64,000 nucleotides of DNA from Anodontia alba (lineage: Eukaryota; Mollusca; Bivalvia; Lucinida; Lucinidae). Position 1 is the stretch's first letter. Each line of letters opens with the position of its first letter. Under the pieces are notes generated by a model. That model worked only from the letters and a program-made list of their open reading frames with translations, did not search any database and had not been told where the DNA came from. A program made the position numbers and the translations under genes. The stretch is from NCBI GenBank assembly GCA_964016985.1, contig OZ024828.1:83406308-83470307 (forward strand). Reading direction: 5' to 3'. This document shows positions 11,746 to 21,015 of the stretch, one piece after another.

Positions 11746-11954
11746 ATAAAAATCAAATGGTCAGTCCTTTATCAAGGTTCTACTGTGCTAAACTATGGTG
11801 ACAATTTAGGATATTTTTGTTTGCATCAAAACTTCTCTAGTGGTCCTTTAACAAACACTCGAACTCATTCATACTGCAATTTGTAAAGATTCATCTGTAG
11901 TTTGGCAGAAAGCAGGATATTCAGCTGCTATTAAAGAGGGCTCTTACAGGTTTC

Positions 11955-12155
11955 TAACACTAACCATGATATGGGCAAATTCAGCAGACTACAAACTTGA
12001 CATTTTTCTTATTTTTCCTAGAAAATAGGATTTGACATTTTATGCAAATTGTCTCTAAGGAGACAATTTGCATGAAATGTCAAATCCTATTTCCTAAGAA
12101 AAATATTTCAAAATGTTGTCTGCTGGAATTTTTACCCAGCATGCAATGTGTTCAC
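11955..12155. mobile_element. Palindromic MITE, family C
   Basis: The centre is a near-perfect inverted repeat (GACATTTTATGCAAATTGTC, loop CTAAGG, complement). Outer arms carry CAGCAGAC and GTCTGCTG, with TTTTTACCCAGCATGC on the right. The consensus of this family ends in TTAACNCTTA, consistent with a TTAA target. Confidence 0.7.
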
Positions 12156-12324
12156 AGAGAGTATTGAGTATGAAGAATACCAGACTAAGCATCCATCTAT
12201 CAAAATGCAGCTGGATAAGACTACCGTATTCATTCTAAATATCAGGACGTCCTATCCCCTCACCATACTTGTTCCATTACTTGAACAATTTCAGTTTTCA
12301 ACTTGTCGATGTGTCAAAATTCCA

Positions 12325-12425
12325 GGTGAATGGCAAACACAATAAACCCTGATCAGACGCCATGTTCTGCAGCATCTGATTTGGGTCTACACTTTTTGCT
12401 CAGCTTGTCTGTCCCAATACTTAGG
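12325..12425. repeat. Hairpin module E, isolated copy
   Basis: The arms are CCTGATCAGACGCC and GCATCTGATTTGGGTCTACA around TTCTGCA. The consensus arm is GGCAAACAGTGTAGACCCAG followed by ATCAGA. The same module occurs inside MITE families D, G and H and also alone. Confidence 0.65.
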
Positions 12426-12529
12426 GTTATTATGTAGTCTGTCTCCAGACTCTATCTTTTCTATCATTTTCTCTTTTCTTTTCAAAGGTATACATAGAGG
12501 ATATTTATTCTTTTGCTGTGAATACCATA

Positions 12530-13165
12530 AATATTGTCATCGAGTGAAATGAAAACATCAGTATTTTCACGAGTGCGAAGCACGAGTGAAAATTTGAATG
12601 TTTTCATTACACGAGATGAAAATTTTTATGGTATTCACAGAAAAAGAGTAAATTTTCTTTTTATTTTATTGTTCACACGTCAATGCGCGTTTCTGATGTC
12701 ATAAGTAACGTCACCAAACAAAACATGAGCGTCATGGCGTCAACGCTCAGTGCTTAACATGTGAACTGCTGGAGAGACAAAAAAAACAATTTTGATACCA
12801 TAATGTTCCTTACATTCTAACTAAGAAAATGTATACCAACACTTGATAGCTTAGTTCAGAAACAAAGAAGTTAGAGGTGTTCAAAAATCTGAAGTGTAGA
12901 TAGCATCCACTTCTGAAACAGTGAAGAAAAGCGAAGTCGTCCAAAGCGAAGAGTGAAAATATAAATCGTATCATTCACTATAGTGAAATGATACGATACA
13001 AATTCACTAGTGATTGATACCACTTTTATTTTCATCAGATATACACTGATTTCACCGCTGACAATAAAATAAAATGTAGTACAGCTTAAAATGATTTGGT
13101 AAGTTATGTCCAGTAGTGGAAAAGATAGTAGTAAATCAGTGAAATGGGATAAAAGAGACAAATAC
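12530..13165. repeat. Long palindromic MITE-like region
   Basis: GAATACCATAAATATT at 12528 is mirrored by TTTTTATGGTATTC near 12640, around a TTTTCACGAGTGCGAAGCAC hairpin. A second inverted structure follows at 12955-13030 (ATCGTATCATTCACTATAGT and its complement). The two parts share TTATTTTATTGT stretches. No full terminus was found. Confidence 0.5.
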
Positions 13166-13387
13166 AGCTACAGTGTGTGATAAAAAAATGCCAAAAAAAA
13201 AATGCAGAAATGACTGGAGCCAGTCTAGTTATTATGGTAAGCATCTCTCTGTCAAATGCATCTTGATAAAACTACTTTATTAATCCTAATTAAGTATCAG
13301 GACAGAGGGGTGGGAGGGGGAATTCACCATGTCTGAATGCTGTTCCATATTTTTGCAAACTGTTTTTTTCTCCAAAGCCTAATAGAT

Positions 13388-13585
13388 GATGATGATTTGG
13401 TGTTTTACATCCCTTTCAACCTTATTTAAGTCATACTGAGATGATGGAAAGGTGATAATAATAGGCTCTGTACAATAAGGTGCCATACAGTCATGAGCTG
13501 AATTCCACCTCTAGAGGGATTCAGACCCAGAACCTCATGATTGGAAGTCGGAAGTGCTATCCGCTCAGCCACCTGGATGCTTCCC
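13388..13585 (-). mobile_element. tRNA-derived SINE, family 2
   Basis: Read on the minus strand it opens with GTGGCTGAGCGGATAGCAC (box A) and GGTTCTGGGTCTGAATCC (box B). A body follows with GTCATGACTGTA-like sequence and a CACCAAATCATCATCATC tail. Other copies: 16590-16690 (fragment), 19020-19207, 35160-35345, 36695-36870. Confidence 0.8.
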
Positions 13586-13621
13586 AAAGCACAACAGCAT
13601 GAAAGATCTGTAACAAACAAG

Positions 13622-13815
13622 CATTAAACCTTAAAGCGCCAATTACAACTGCACAGACAATACTTTTATTTATTTTTCATGGAAAATGTCTCGACATTTT
13701 ATGCAAATCATCTGCCAAGCACACAATTCACATGAAATGACAAGACTTATTTTCAATGAAAAATAAAAAAAAATTCAGAATGCCGTCTGCTACAAATTTT
13801 GCTTGGCACTGTAAG
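13622..13815. mobile_element. PiggyBac-like MITE, family D
   Basis: It starts TTAAACCTTAAAGCGCCAAT and ends TTGGCACTGTAAGAGTT, with an internal inverted repeat built on TTTTATGCAAATCATCTGCC and TTCACATGAAATGACAAG. A clean TTAA remains only on the left. Confidence 0.55.
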
Positions 13816-13902
13816 AGTTGCTAGGAAGAGCCACATGAAATGTCAAGACTTCTGTGAAAAAGAGTTTAAGAATGTTGTCTGCTACAAATTCTGTTTGGCA
13901 CT

Positions 13903-14106
13903 TTAACACTAAGTATGCTATCTGTAAATTCAGCAGACCACAGACTGATGATATTTTCTTATTTTTCTTCGAAAATAAGATTACACATTTCATGCAAACT
14001 GTGACCTAGTTTGCATGAAATATCAAATCCTATTTTCAGGGGAAAATAACAAAAATATTTCAAAACCACATCTGTTGAATTTTCTACCCAGAATGATAAG
14101 TGTTAA
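13903..14106. mobile_element. Palindromic MITE, family C, TTAA at both ends
   Basis: TTAACACTAAGTATGCT on the left is mirrored by AGAATGATAAGTGTTAA on the right, with CAGCAGAC and the GACNTTTCATGCAAACTGTG arm inside. Confidence 0.75.
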
Positions 14107-14279
14107 GAGTGAATACAATTACTCTATCAGATTTCTAACAGCTACTGGGAAATATTTGCAGACAATATTTTAATTCTCTTCCAGTAACAATTACCAGTCA
14201 GTCACCAGCAAATAAGATTAAATCAACCAAACAATAACAAGGCATACCTCGCGGTGAGAGCAATATCAAGATAAATTTC

Positions 14280-14395
14280 TTTCTTATTTCTCCACATAAA
14301 CATATGTTGTGGGTACTTATCAGAAGCACCTCACCGAGGAGCTTCTAATGAGTACCCACATCATACGTTGTCATGGCAAAACAAGAAAAATATCG
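14280..14395. repeat. Hairpin element, family A
   Basis: The arms are ACATATGTTGTGGGTACT and AGTACCCACATCATACGTTG, with outer TTCTTATTTCTCC and AACAAGAAAAATATC. Confidence 0.8.
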
Positions 14396-14499
14396 ATAAT
14401 TTTTTGTTGATAAAATCGGGTTATCCATGGCTCGGTTAAAATGGTAATTGAGATTTCCAATTAATGATTATCCACTATGTTACCCTCCAAGACTTCCTG

Positions 14500-14605
14500 G
14501 AAGGTTGCCATGAAATCCAATCAATTAAACAAAATGAGCAAATACAATAAACACAGTCTGAAACATGTTTGAATTCCATTTGGTAGTGCAATGTCTTATG
14601 AGGAT
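14500..14605 (+). repeat. Segment duplicated at 15127-15208 and 15693-15720; empty site for the LTR element
   Basis: GACTTCCTGGAAGGTTGCC through CAGTCTGAAACATGTTTGAA and TTCCATTTGGTAGT is repeated 620 bp downstream. There the copy is interrupted exactly at ACATG by the 15209-15692 element. This copy is therefore a paralogous pre-insertion site. Confidence 0.9.
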
Positions 14606-14856
14606 TGTCCACTCATGTCCTGCTAACTGGGGAATTAGCGAGAGGTTAATGACATGATGACATTACTTAATAAATGAAAAATAACTTTTAATAACAATTT
14701 CTTCACTTTATTATATAAATGATAGTTCTATAGTTAAGGTTCTTCAAGTTCTTATAACAATACTATTTTATTAAACACAATAATTTAAGATGTTACAGTC
14801 CAAAATATATAATGATGTTCTCCTATGAAGCTTCAAGATCTTACTGCTTTTTTTAT

Positions 14857-15124
14857 GAAAACATGCCTATTCAAATATATAGAAGATTTCATCTCCAAAA
14901 ACTCAAAAATTTTCAGATAAAAACCCCAATATTTTTTCAGATTTCTGCTCAAAACATAGATTGTGGGTACTCGCTAGAACTGCCTTGGCGAGGCGGTTCT
15001 AACGAGTACCAACAATCTATTTTTTTGAGCAGAAATAAGAAAAATAATGTATACCCCTGTAAACCCCAGTTTTACTATATAAAAGTGGGGTTTAAGGGGG
15101 TCAAAATTATATAGGCATGTTTTC
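14857..15124. mobile_element. MITE with GAAAACATGCCTAT ends and a GTGGGTACTC hairpin
   Basis: Terminal inverted repeat GAAAACATGCCTAT / ATAGGCATGTTTTC bounds 268 bp. The centre is a hairpin with arms CATAGATTGTGGGTACTCG and complement around CCTTGGCGAGG. A second hairpin, CCCCAGTTTTACTATATAAA to GTGGGG, lies to its right. A second copy is at 60833-61100. Confidence 0.8.
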
Positions 15125-15208
15125 ATGATGAAGACTTCCTGGAAAGGTGCCATGAAATCCGATCAATTAAACAAAATGAGCAAATACAATAACACAGTCT
15201 GAAACATG

Positions 15209-15383
15209 TGTAACGGAATAGTATATATTTAACTTCTACAGCCTCGCTGTAGAAGCCGGCTTTTATGGCGACACTGGTAGAGTGATTGGCTTTTTTACGA
15301 AGTTAAGCAACGGAGATTGCGGTTAGTACCTGGATGGGTGACCGCAGTGCTTGACTTCGTAGGAGACCCGGTTTCACGCTACA
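15209..15383 (+). repeat. Left LTR of the 5S-bearing TRIM
   Basis: It begins with TGTAACGG and a TATATATTT tract, then a hairpin (CTTCTACAGCCTCGCTGTAG), then the 5S-like block, and ends GCTACA. It is about 97% identical to the right LTR by eye. Confidence 0.92.
15289..15365 (+). promoter_or_regulatory. 5S rRNA-derived segment in left LTR (type 1 Pol III promoter)
   Basis: GAAGTTAAGCAACGG (15299-15313) corresponds to the 5S box A region. GGTTAGTACCTGGATGGG (15321-15338) corresponds to the intermediate element, and GGATGGGTGACCGC (15332-15345) to box C; order and spacing follow eukaryotic 5S genes. The 5' third of 5S is eroded or replaced, so this is not a functional 5S rRNA gene. Pol III transcription is inferred. 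Confidence 0.85.
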
Positions 15384-15384
15384 T

Positions 15385-15402
15385 TGGTGGCAGCGGAGGG
15401 AT
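15385..15402 (+). promoter_or_regulatory. Primer binding site, tRNA-Leu type
   Basis: TGGTGGCAGCGGAGGGAT begins two bases after the LTR end. Its complement ends CTGCCACCA, as expected for the acceptor end plus CCA of a leucine tRNA. Confidence 0.75.
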
Positions 15403-15497
15403 TGAAGACAGTGTCCTTAGTGTGTTGCATAGGCTCCGCCCTCGAGTTTGCCTTGTGAGGCGTGTGTGACTTCGGTGTGTGACTTCGGGACGAAGTC

Positions 15498-15517
15498 AAG
15501 AGAAGAGGGGGGAGAAA
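15498..15517 (+). promoter_or_regulatory. Polypurine tract
   Basis: Twenty consecutive purines (AAGAGAAGAGGGGGGAGAAA) end exactly where the right LTR begins, the standard plus-strand primer position in LTR elements. Confidence 0.85.
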
Positions 15518-15692
15518 TGTAACGGAATAGTATATATATCACTTCTACAGCCTCGCTGTAGAAGCCGGCTTTTATGGCGACACTGGTAGAGTGATTGGCT
15601 TTTTTACGAAGTTAAGCAACGGAGATCGTGGTTAGTACCTGGATGGGTGACCGCAGTGCTTGACTTCGTAGGAGACCTGGTTTCATGCTACA
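15518..15692 (+). repeat. Right LTR of the 5S-bearing TRIM, with 5S-like block at 15598-15674
   Basis: Same length and layout as the left LTR. The box A-like, intermediate and box C-like elements are intact at about 15608, 15630 and 15641. Confidence 0.92.
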
Positions 15693-15769
15693 CATGTCTG
15701 AATTCGATTTGGTAGTTCACTGCACCAGATAACAAAGTCTACATACAAGGGTTATCAAGAAAATATTTT

Positions 15770-15905
15770 CCTTGTTTCTCCACAAAAACAGATGTTGTGG
15801 GTACTCATTTGAAGTGCCTCACTGAGGCATTCTAATAAGTACCCACAACATGTTTTCATATCCCATCAACATGTTTTCACGGCAAAACAGGAAAACTATC
15901 ACTTC
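15770..15905. repeat. Hairpin element, family A
   Basis: The arms are ACAGATGTTGTGGGTACTC and AAGTACCCACAACATGTTTT around GTGCCTCACTGAGGCAT. A partial extra copy of CAACATGTTTTCA follows. Confidence 0.75.
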
Positions 15906-16036
15906 TTTACGGTTGATGATGGTTATGATGAATTCAGATTTAACACCTGTCAGTCTATAAGGGTCATTTGCATCAAAAAAGTATATTACCCTAAAATATT
16001 GAACACTTTATTCCATACTACTTTGGCCAAAAGTTT

Positions 16037-16338
16037 GTTTGTGCTGAGGTTTTATGGCCCAGTTAGCCCAACGGGGTCATGTCGAGTGCGGTCAGTTTAC
16101 CTAACCACACGTTTACTGGGCAGGCTTAGTCCTCTAAGCGGTTAACCAGTATTGTGCATTCTTTCGCCAGAAACTGAAACTGCCCTTCTTGAATCAGCGG
16201 AAGGGAGAGAATGACCACAGAAAATATTTCATGATCAATCTCCACGAAAGAATGTTGCCGACCTCGGCGGGGATTGAACCCACGACCTCTTGGTCTCCAG
16301 TCGGACGGCGCATCCAACTGAGCCACCAAGGCCGGCAC
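16037..16338 (-). mobile_element. tRNA-derived SINE, family 1, full length
   Basis: On the minus strand the head reads TGGTGGCTCAGTTGGATGCG (box A) and GTCGTGGGTTCAATCCCCG (box B). A body with CTTCCGCTGATTCAAGAAGG and TTTCTGGCGAAAGAATG follows, and a tail TGGGCCATAAAACCTCAGCA. The head is too diverged in its acceptor stem to be a tRNA gene. Other copies or fragments: 33490-33950, 34875-35110, 48455-48590, 52375-52455, 53110-53340, 55517-55815. Confidence 0.87.
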
Positions 16339-16379
16339 CTAAAGTCTGCTTTTTATGCATCTTTGCTTAAAATACTTAG

Positions 16380-16462
16380 TGGAATGGCAAACAATGTAGA
16401 CCCTGATCAGACTGCTCCAACAGGAGCAGTCTGATCAGGGCCTGCACTGTTTGCATATGTCA
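16380..16462. repeat. Hairpin module E, isolated copy
   Basis: GCAAACAATGTAGACCCTGA and its mirror enclose CAGACTGCTCC / GGAGCAGTCTG, a nearly perfect palindrome of about 75 bp. Confidence 0.8.
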
Positions 16463-17071
16463 TTTTGTCAGACACCTTGGTGTTCTAAATTTTAGGACAT
16501 TTACCGTAATTTGACTTGATATTGAAACAGCTATAATAATAATAATACTTAAGGGTTGAAAAACACCTTATTTAGATGAAAATGATGATTTAGTCATTTA
16601 CATCCCTTTCAATAATATTTAAGTCATATCGAGACAATGCAAGGGTGATAATGAAAGGCTCTGTGCAAAGAAGCACCGAAATTTGGATATCTCCAAAATT
16701 TCATATTGTAGGTGATATTATTAGAATCATTTCACTGTGAGGTTTACAATCTGATCAAAAACATATTTTCCCAAAGAAATAAGAAAAATATTTAGGTTAA
16801 AACTGTGTTTAGCCGAAAACCTTAACCCCATATCATAATATCTAGTTTAAGCCAGTCTTCTTTAAACTATCCAATTTTGATAATACATTAAACTCAGTGA
16901 ACTTAAAAACATAAAATCGAAGGCAGGGATGTCGGCTTGCAAGTATTTAGTTGCTAGATATAATAGGTGATGGAGAAAACCAGAATACCAGGCAAAAACC
17001 ACCGACCTTGGATGGAAGACAACTACCCTGCAAATGTCAGCGCCAAGAATCAAGCCTGGGCTGCAGCAGTA
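16463..17071. other. Intron stretch with a SINE fragment
   Basis: A family 2 SINE tail lies at about 16580-16690 (CATCCCTTTCAATAATATTT). The rest, including an 85-codon ORF on each strand near 16860-17200, shows no recognisable motif. Confidence 0.4.
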
Positions 17072-18943
17072 ACAAGAGGGCCAAGACGGCCCTGTATCAC
17101 TCACCTGATTACCAGACAAGTTTTAGTCAACTGACCTTTTGGTTCAAGAGAAGAAGTTCAATATTGATTTTCCAGATGGTGGCCATCTTGGATTTCGAAT
17201 CAGAATGATTTTAGCTACTTTTGATCTACAGGTCACCTCGATACTTCCAATGAAGTTTGAGTCAACTGCCCTTTTGGTTCAGGAGGAGAAGCGAAAAATA
17301 GATTTTCAACATGGCTGCTAGGGCAGCCATCTTGGATTTCCGATCAGAATGATTTTAGCTATTTTTTATCTATAAGTCACCCTTATACTTCCTATTAAAT
17401 TTTGAGTCAATGGGCTTTTCTATTCAAGTGAAGAAGTTCAAAATAGATTTTCAAGATGGCAACTGTGGCGGTCATCTTGTATTTCCGATCAGAACGATTT
17501 TAGCTATTTTTGATCAACAAGTCACCTCGATGATTCTTACCAAGTTTCAAGTCAGTTGGCCTTTTGGTTCAGGAGAGGAAGTGAAAAATAGATTTTCAAA
17601 ATGGCCGCCATGGTAGCCATCTTGGATTTCTGATTAAAACGATTTTAGCTATTTTTGATCTACCAGTCACCCCTATGCTTCCTATCAAGTTTCGAGTCAA
17701 CTGGCTTTTTGGTTCAGGAGAAGAAGGGAAAAATAGATTTTCAAGGTGGCCATCTTGGATTTCCAATCGGGTCAATTTTAGCTATTTTTGATCTACAAGT
17801 CACTCCAAAGGTTCGAGTCAATTGCCCTCTCGGTTCAGGAGAAGTGAAAAATAGATTTTCAATATGGCCACCATGGTGGCCATCTTGGATTTCGGATTGG
17901 AACAATTTTACTTTTTTCTTTATCTACATGTCATCCCGAAAGCTTCCTACCAAGTTTCGAGTCAGTTGGCCTTTTGGTTCAGGAGAAGAAGTGAAAAATA
18001 CATTTTCAAGATGGCCACTATGGCGGCCATCTGGAATTTCCGATCAGAACTATTTTATCTATTTTTGATCTACAAGTCACCCTGATGACTTCTACAAAGT
18101 TTCAAGTCAATTGGCCTTTCGGTTTAGGAGAAGAAACCAGAAATAGATTTTCAAGATGGCCACCATGGTGGCCATCTTGGATTTCCTATTGGAATGATTT
18201 TAGCTATTTTTGATCTACAAGTCACCCTGATGCTTCCTACCAAGTTTTGAGTCAACTGGCCTTTTGGTTCAGAGAAGAAACCAGAACTAGATGGCCATCT
18301 TGGATTTCCTATCAAAATAATTTTAGCTATTTTTTATCTACAAGTCACCCCAATGCTTCCTACCAAGTTTCGAGTCAACTGGCTTTTTGGTTCAGGAGAA
18401 GAAGCGAAAAATAGTTTTCAAGATGGCGACCGTGTTGGCCATCTTGGCCATCTTGGATTTCTGATTGGAACGATTTTAGCTATTTTTGATCTACAAGTCA
18501 CCCTGATGCTTCCTACCAAGTTTCGAGTCAATTGGCTTTTCAGTTCAGAAGAAGCAAAAAATAGATTTTCAAGATGGCTGCCATGGCAGCCACCTTGGAT
18601 TTCCTATTGGAACGATTTTAGCTATTTTTGATCAACAAGTCACCCCGATGCTTCCTACCAAGTTTCAATCAATTGGCTTTTCGGTTCAGGAGAAGAAGCA
18701 AAAAATGGATTTTCAAGATGGCGACCATGGCAGCCATCTTGGATTTCTGATCGGAATGATTGTAGCTATTTTTTATCTACAAGTCACCTTGATGCTTCCT
18801 ATCAAGTTTCAGGTCAATTGGCCCAGGAGTGTAGGAGGACTAGGCTTTTAAAGCAAATGTTGATACCGCACGCTGCACGACGGACAATGCACCATGCACG
18901 ACGGACATTTACTGACCACAATAGCTCATCTTGAGCTAAAAAG
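17072..18943 (+). mobile_element. Helitron-like element, family 1, copy 2
   Basis: It starts ACAAGAGGGCCAAGACGGCC (hairpin) and CACTCACCTGATTACC. It ends GACCACAATAGCTCATCTTG followed by AGCTAAAA, with a shortened terminal hairpin. The interior from 17130 to 18840 is the R1 satellite. No protein is encoded. Confidence 0.72.
17130..18840 (+). repeat. 145-bp satellite array (R1), about 12 units
   Basis: Each unit reads roughly AAGTTTCGAGTCAATTGGCC, GGTTCAGGAGAAGAAG, AAAAATAGATTTTCAAGATG, GCCATCTTGGATTTCCGATC, GATTTTAGCTATTTTTGATC, TACAAGTCACCCCGATGCTT. The central AAGATGGC and GCCATCTT form an inverted pair in most units. Frames stay open over several units because the period changes frame; the repeated peptide is not a gene. 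Confidence 0.92.
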
Positions 18944-19019
18944 AAAGAGACTGACCTCTGCATTATCCAGGAAGCCCATACTTATTTCAGTATGATATTA
19001 TACAGCATTAATAATCAAT

Positions 19020-19207
19020 GGTGGTGATGATGGTGGTTTGGTGTTTTACATTAAATCATATTGAGATGATGAGAGGCTGATAAGGTACGGCTTTTTGCAA
19101 TGAAGCACTACAGTCATGTGACGAATTCCGCTTCCAGTGGGATTGGAGCCTGGAAACTTGTGATCCGAAGTTGGGAGCACTTACCATTCAGCCACCCAGC
19201 TGCTTCT
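19020..19207 (-). mobile_element. tRNA-derived SINE, family 2
   Basis: Minus-strand head GGTGGCTGAATGGTAAGTGC, box B-like GGATCACAAGTTTCCAGGCT and a tail ending in CATCATCACC. Confidence 0.7.
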
Positions 19208-19379
19208 GAATACTCATCAAAACTGTCTCATCATGGATTGTCCAATTCATACTCACAGAATATATTTTCAAGAGCAATAAGAAAAATTTTTTACTATATA
19301 CCTGAAAATTCCTCTTATCAGGAGCTAGGCTTTATGGTATATTTCAATTCTGGAAGCACAGTGCTAGGTAAGTCGATAT

Positions 19380-19510
19380 CAAAATATATATTTTTCTTAT
19401 TTCTCAAAGGAAACATATGTTGTGGGTACTCATTAGAAGCACCTCGGCGAGGCGCTTCTAATGAGTACCCACAACATATGTTTTCATGGAGAAATAAGAA
19501 AAATATCAAT
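19380..19510. repeat. Hairpin element, family A (near-perfect)
   Basis: The arms AACATATGTTGTGGGTACTC and complement continue through ATTAGAAGC with the loop ACCTCGGCGAGGCG. Outer arms TTTTTCTTATTTCTC and GAGAAATAAGAAAAATATC also pair. Both strands show mirror-image ORFs purely because of the palindrome. Confidence 0.88.
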
Positions 19511-19982
19511 AATTTTGTTTGAACAAAGCAGCTTATCTAGGACTATATTCTGGAAGTAATCAAAAGTTATGTCTAAAATAAACTACTTCAGATCCTGTTT
19601 AAATATTTATTTATCCCTTAAAATATGCTCTTGGGTGAAATAAGAAGACAAAATGAATGAAATATTCCTTATTTTCAGGGAGAATACTACTTGACATTTT
19701 AACACAAATTGCATCCAAAGGAAATAGTTGGTCTCTATATGAGAAGATTTGTGTAAAATGTCAAGCTGATGTTTTTCTATCATCTGGTATGGATATATAT
19801 ATTCCACAACAATAGTTGCCAAAAAATAACATAGGTCGCCTGGTCAGACAAGGCCAAATATCTACTAGAAATGTGTTTGTAAAACACTATGCCCCAAACT
19901 GTATGCTTTTCCCTGGAAAATGCCAAAACTGAAAAAAGAAATAACTCTCCAAAAATTAATCTGACTTTTTTAACTTCAAACA

Positions 19983-20183
19983 TTAATGCTTAGCACTCTG
20001 GGAAAAAAATTTCAGCAGAAGACAACATTTTGAAATATTCTTATTTTCCCAGAAAACAGGCTTTGACACTTCATGCAAATTGTCTCCATATGGAATGTCA
20101 AATCCTGGGAAATTCTGGGAAAAATAAGAGAAATACCATCAATTTGTTGTCTGCAGAATTAGCCTAGAGAGTGTAAAGGTTAA
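19983..20183. mobile_element. Palindromic MITE, family C, TTAA at both ends
   Basis: TTAATGCTTAGCACTCTGGG on the left and GAGAGTGTAAAGGTTAA on the right; CAGCAGAAGAC and GTCTGCAG mark the subterminal repeat. Confidence 0.75.
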
Positions 20184-21015
20184 TCAGGTGTTCTACTCGT
20201 CAGTCCCAAAAGGCTCAGTTTCAAGGCCCTAGCTCAGATAGTTAACAAGAGGCCCACGGGCCACGGGTCGCTCACCTGAGTGACAGTGCCACTGCAGATA
20301 TGCAGATGTTATGCAACATTTTTCCAATCCTGTCATCGCAACTAATGAAAAGATAATCATTTGAGCAGTTCTAAATTTTGAAGAAGAATATATATAAGGC
20401 ATGCCAGTCAATGGAGCGTGATCATTTGAACAAATTCCAAATGGCAGCCAGCTTGGATTTACGATCGGCATGATTTTAGCTATTTTTGACCTACAAGTCA
20501 CCCCAATGCTTCCTACCAAGTCAACTGGCCTTTCGGTTCAGGAGAAGAAGCAAAAAATAGATTTTCAAGATGGCTGCCATGGCGGCCATCTTGGATATCC
20601 GACTGACACAATTTTAGCTATTTTTGATCTACGAGGGTGTATCAAAAAATACGTGGACTTTTATTATAACTTTAAAACTACTCAACGTAAATCGATAAAA
20701 TTTTGCACACGTATTAAACAATTAAATGTTAAAAGGATCATAGGGTTTACATTGATGTATTATACTTGTGTTTAACAAAATTCAAGTTTTAATAGTCCTG
20801 GGTAGGTACCCCCGGCGCAACCCATTTCTTGACTGCACTGCGTAGTGTTAATATCTCTCTTGACTCCCTAAATTAGCGCCAAACTATACTAAACGTCGTC
20901 TGCTTATGTGTTGACGTCATATTTAACGTCGTTGCAAATTTGAGCGTCATCCATTGGGTACTTTAGAATATACAGCCAGTAAACTTAAGGCGTACGTGGA
21001 AATCGTAAGGTCAAA

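Larger units (their letters stand above)
15209..15692 (+). mobile_element. LTR retrotransposon in miniature (TRIM) with 5S rRNA-derived LTRs
   Basis: Two direct repeats of 175 bp each (15209-15383 and 15518-15692) begin TGTAACGG and end GCTACA, and differ at about six positions. They flank a 134-bp interior with no coding capacity. The interior starts one base after the left LTR with TGGTGGCAGCGGAGGGAT, which complements the 3' end of animal tRNA-Leu(AAG) at 17 of 18 positions as I recall that tRNA. It ends with 20 uninterrupted purines immediately before the right LTR. CATG is duplicated at both borders (15205-15208, 15693-15696), and the empty site survives at about 14555-14560. Each LTR contains a 5S rRNA-like block with the internal Pol III promoter elements. 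The plan matches plant Cassandra elements. Replication proteins would have to come from an autonomous relative elsewhere. Confidence 0.92.

Noticed and set aside
11436..11801. Gly/Pro-rich proteins on both strands
   Set aside because: Produced by the poly-G and poly-C tracts.
15289..15365. Functional 5S rRNA gene
   Set aside because: Only the promoter-bearing part resembles 5S; the 5' third is unrelated, no T-run terminator follows, and the block sits in LTRs.
16250..16338. Functional tRNA gene on the minus strand
   Set aside because: Box A and B are present, but the acceptor stem does not close and the sequence continues into a shared SINE body and tail found at several loci.
19100..19522. 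140-codon ORF
   Set aside because: It runs from a SINE through a palindromic hairpin and is mirrored on the other strand.
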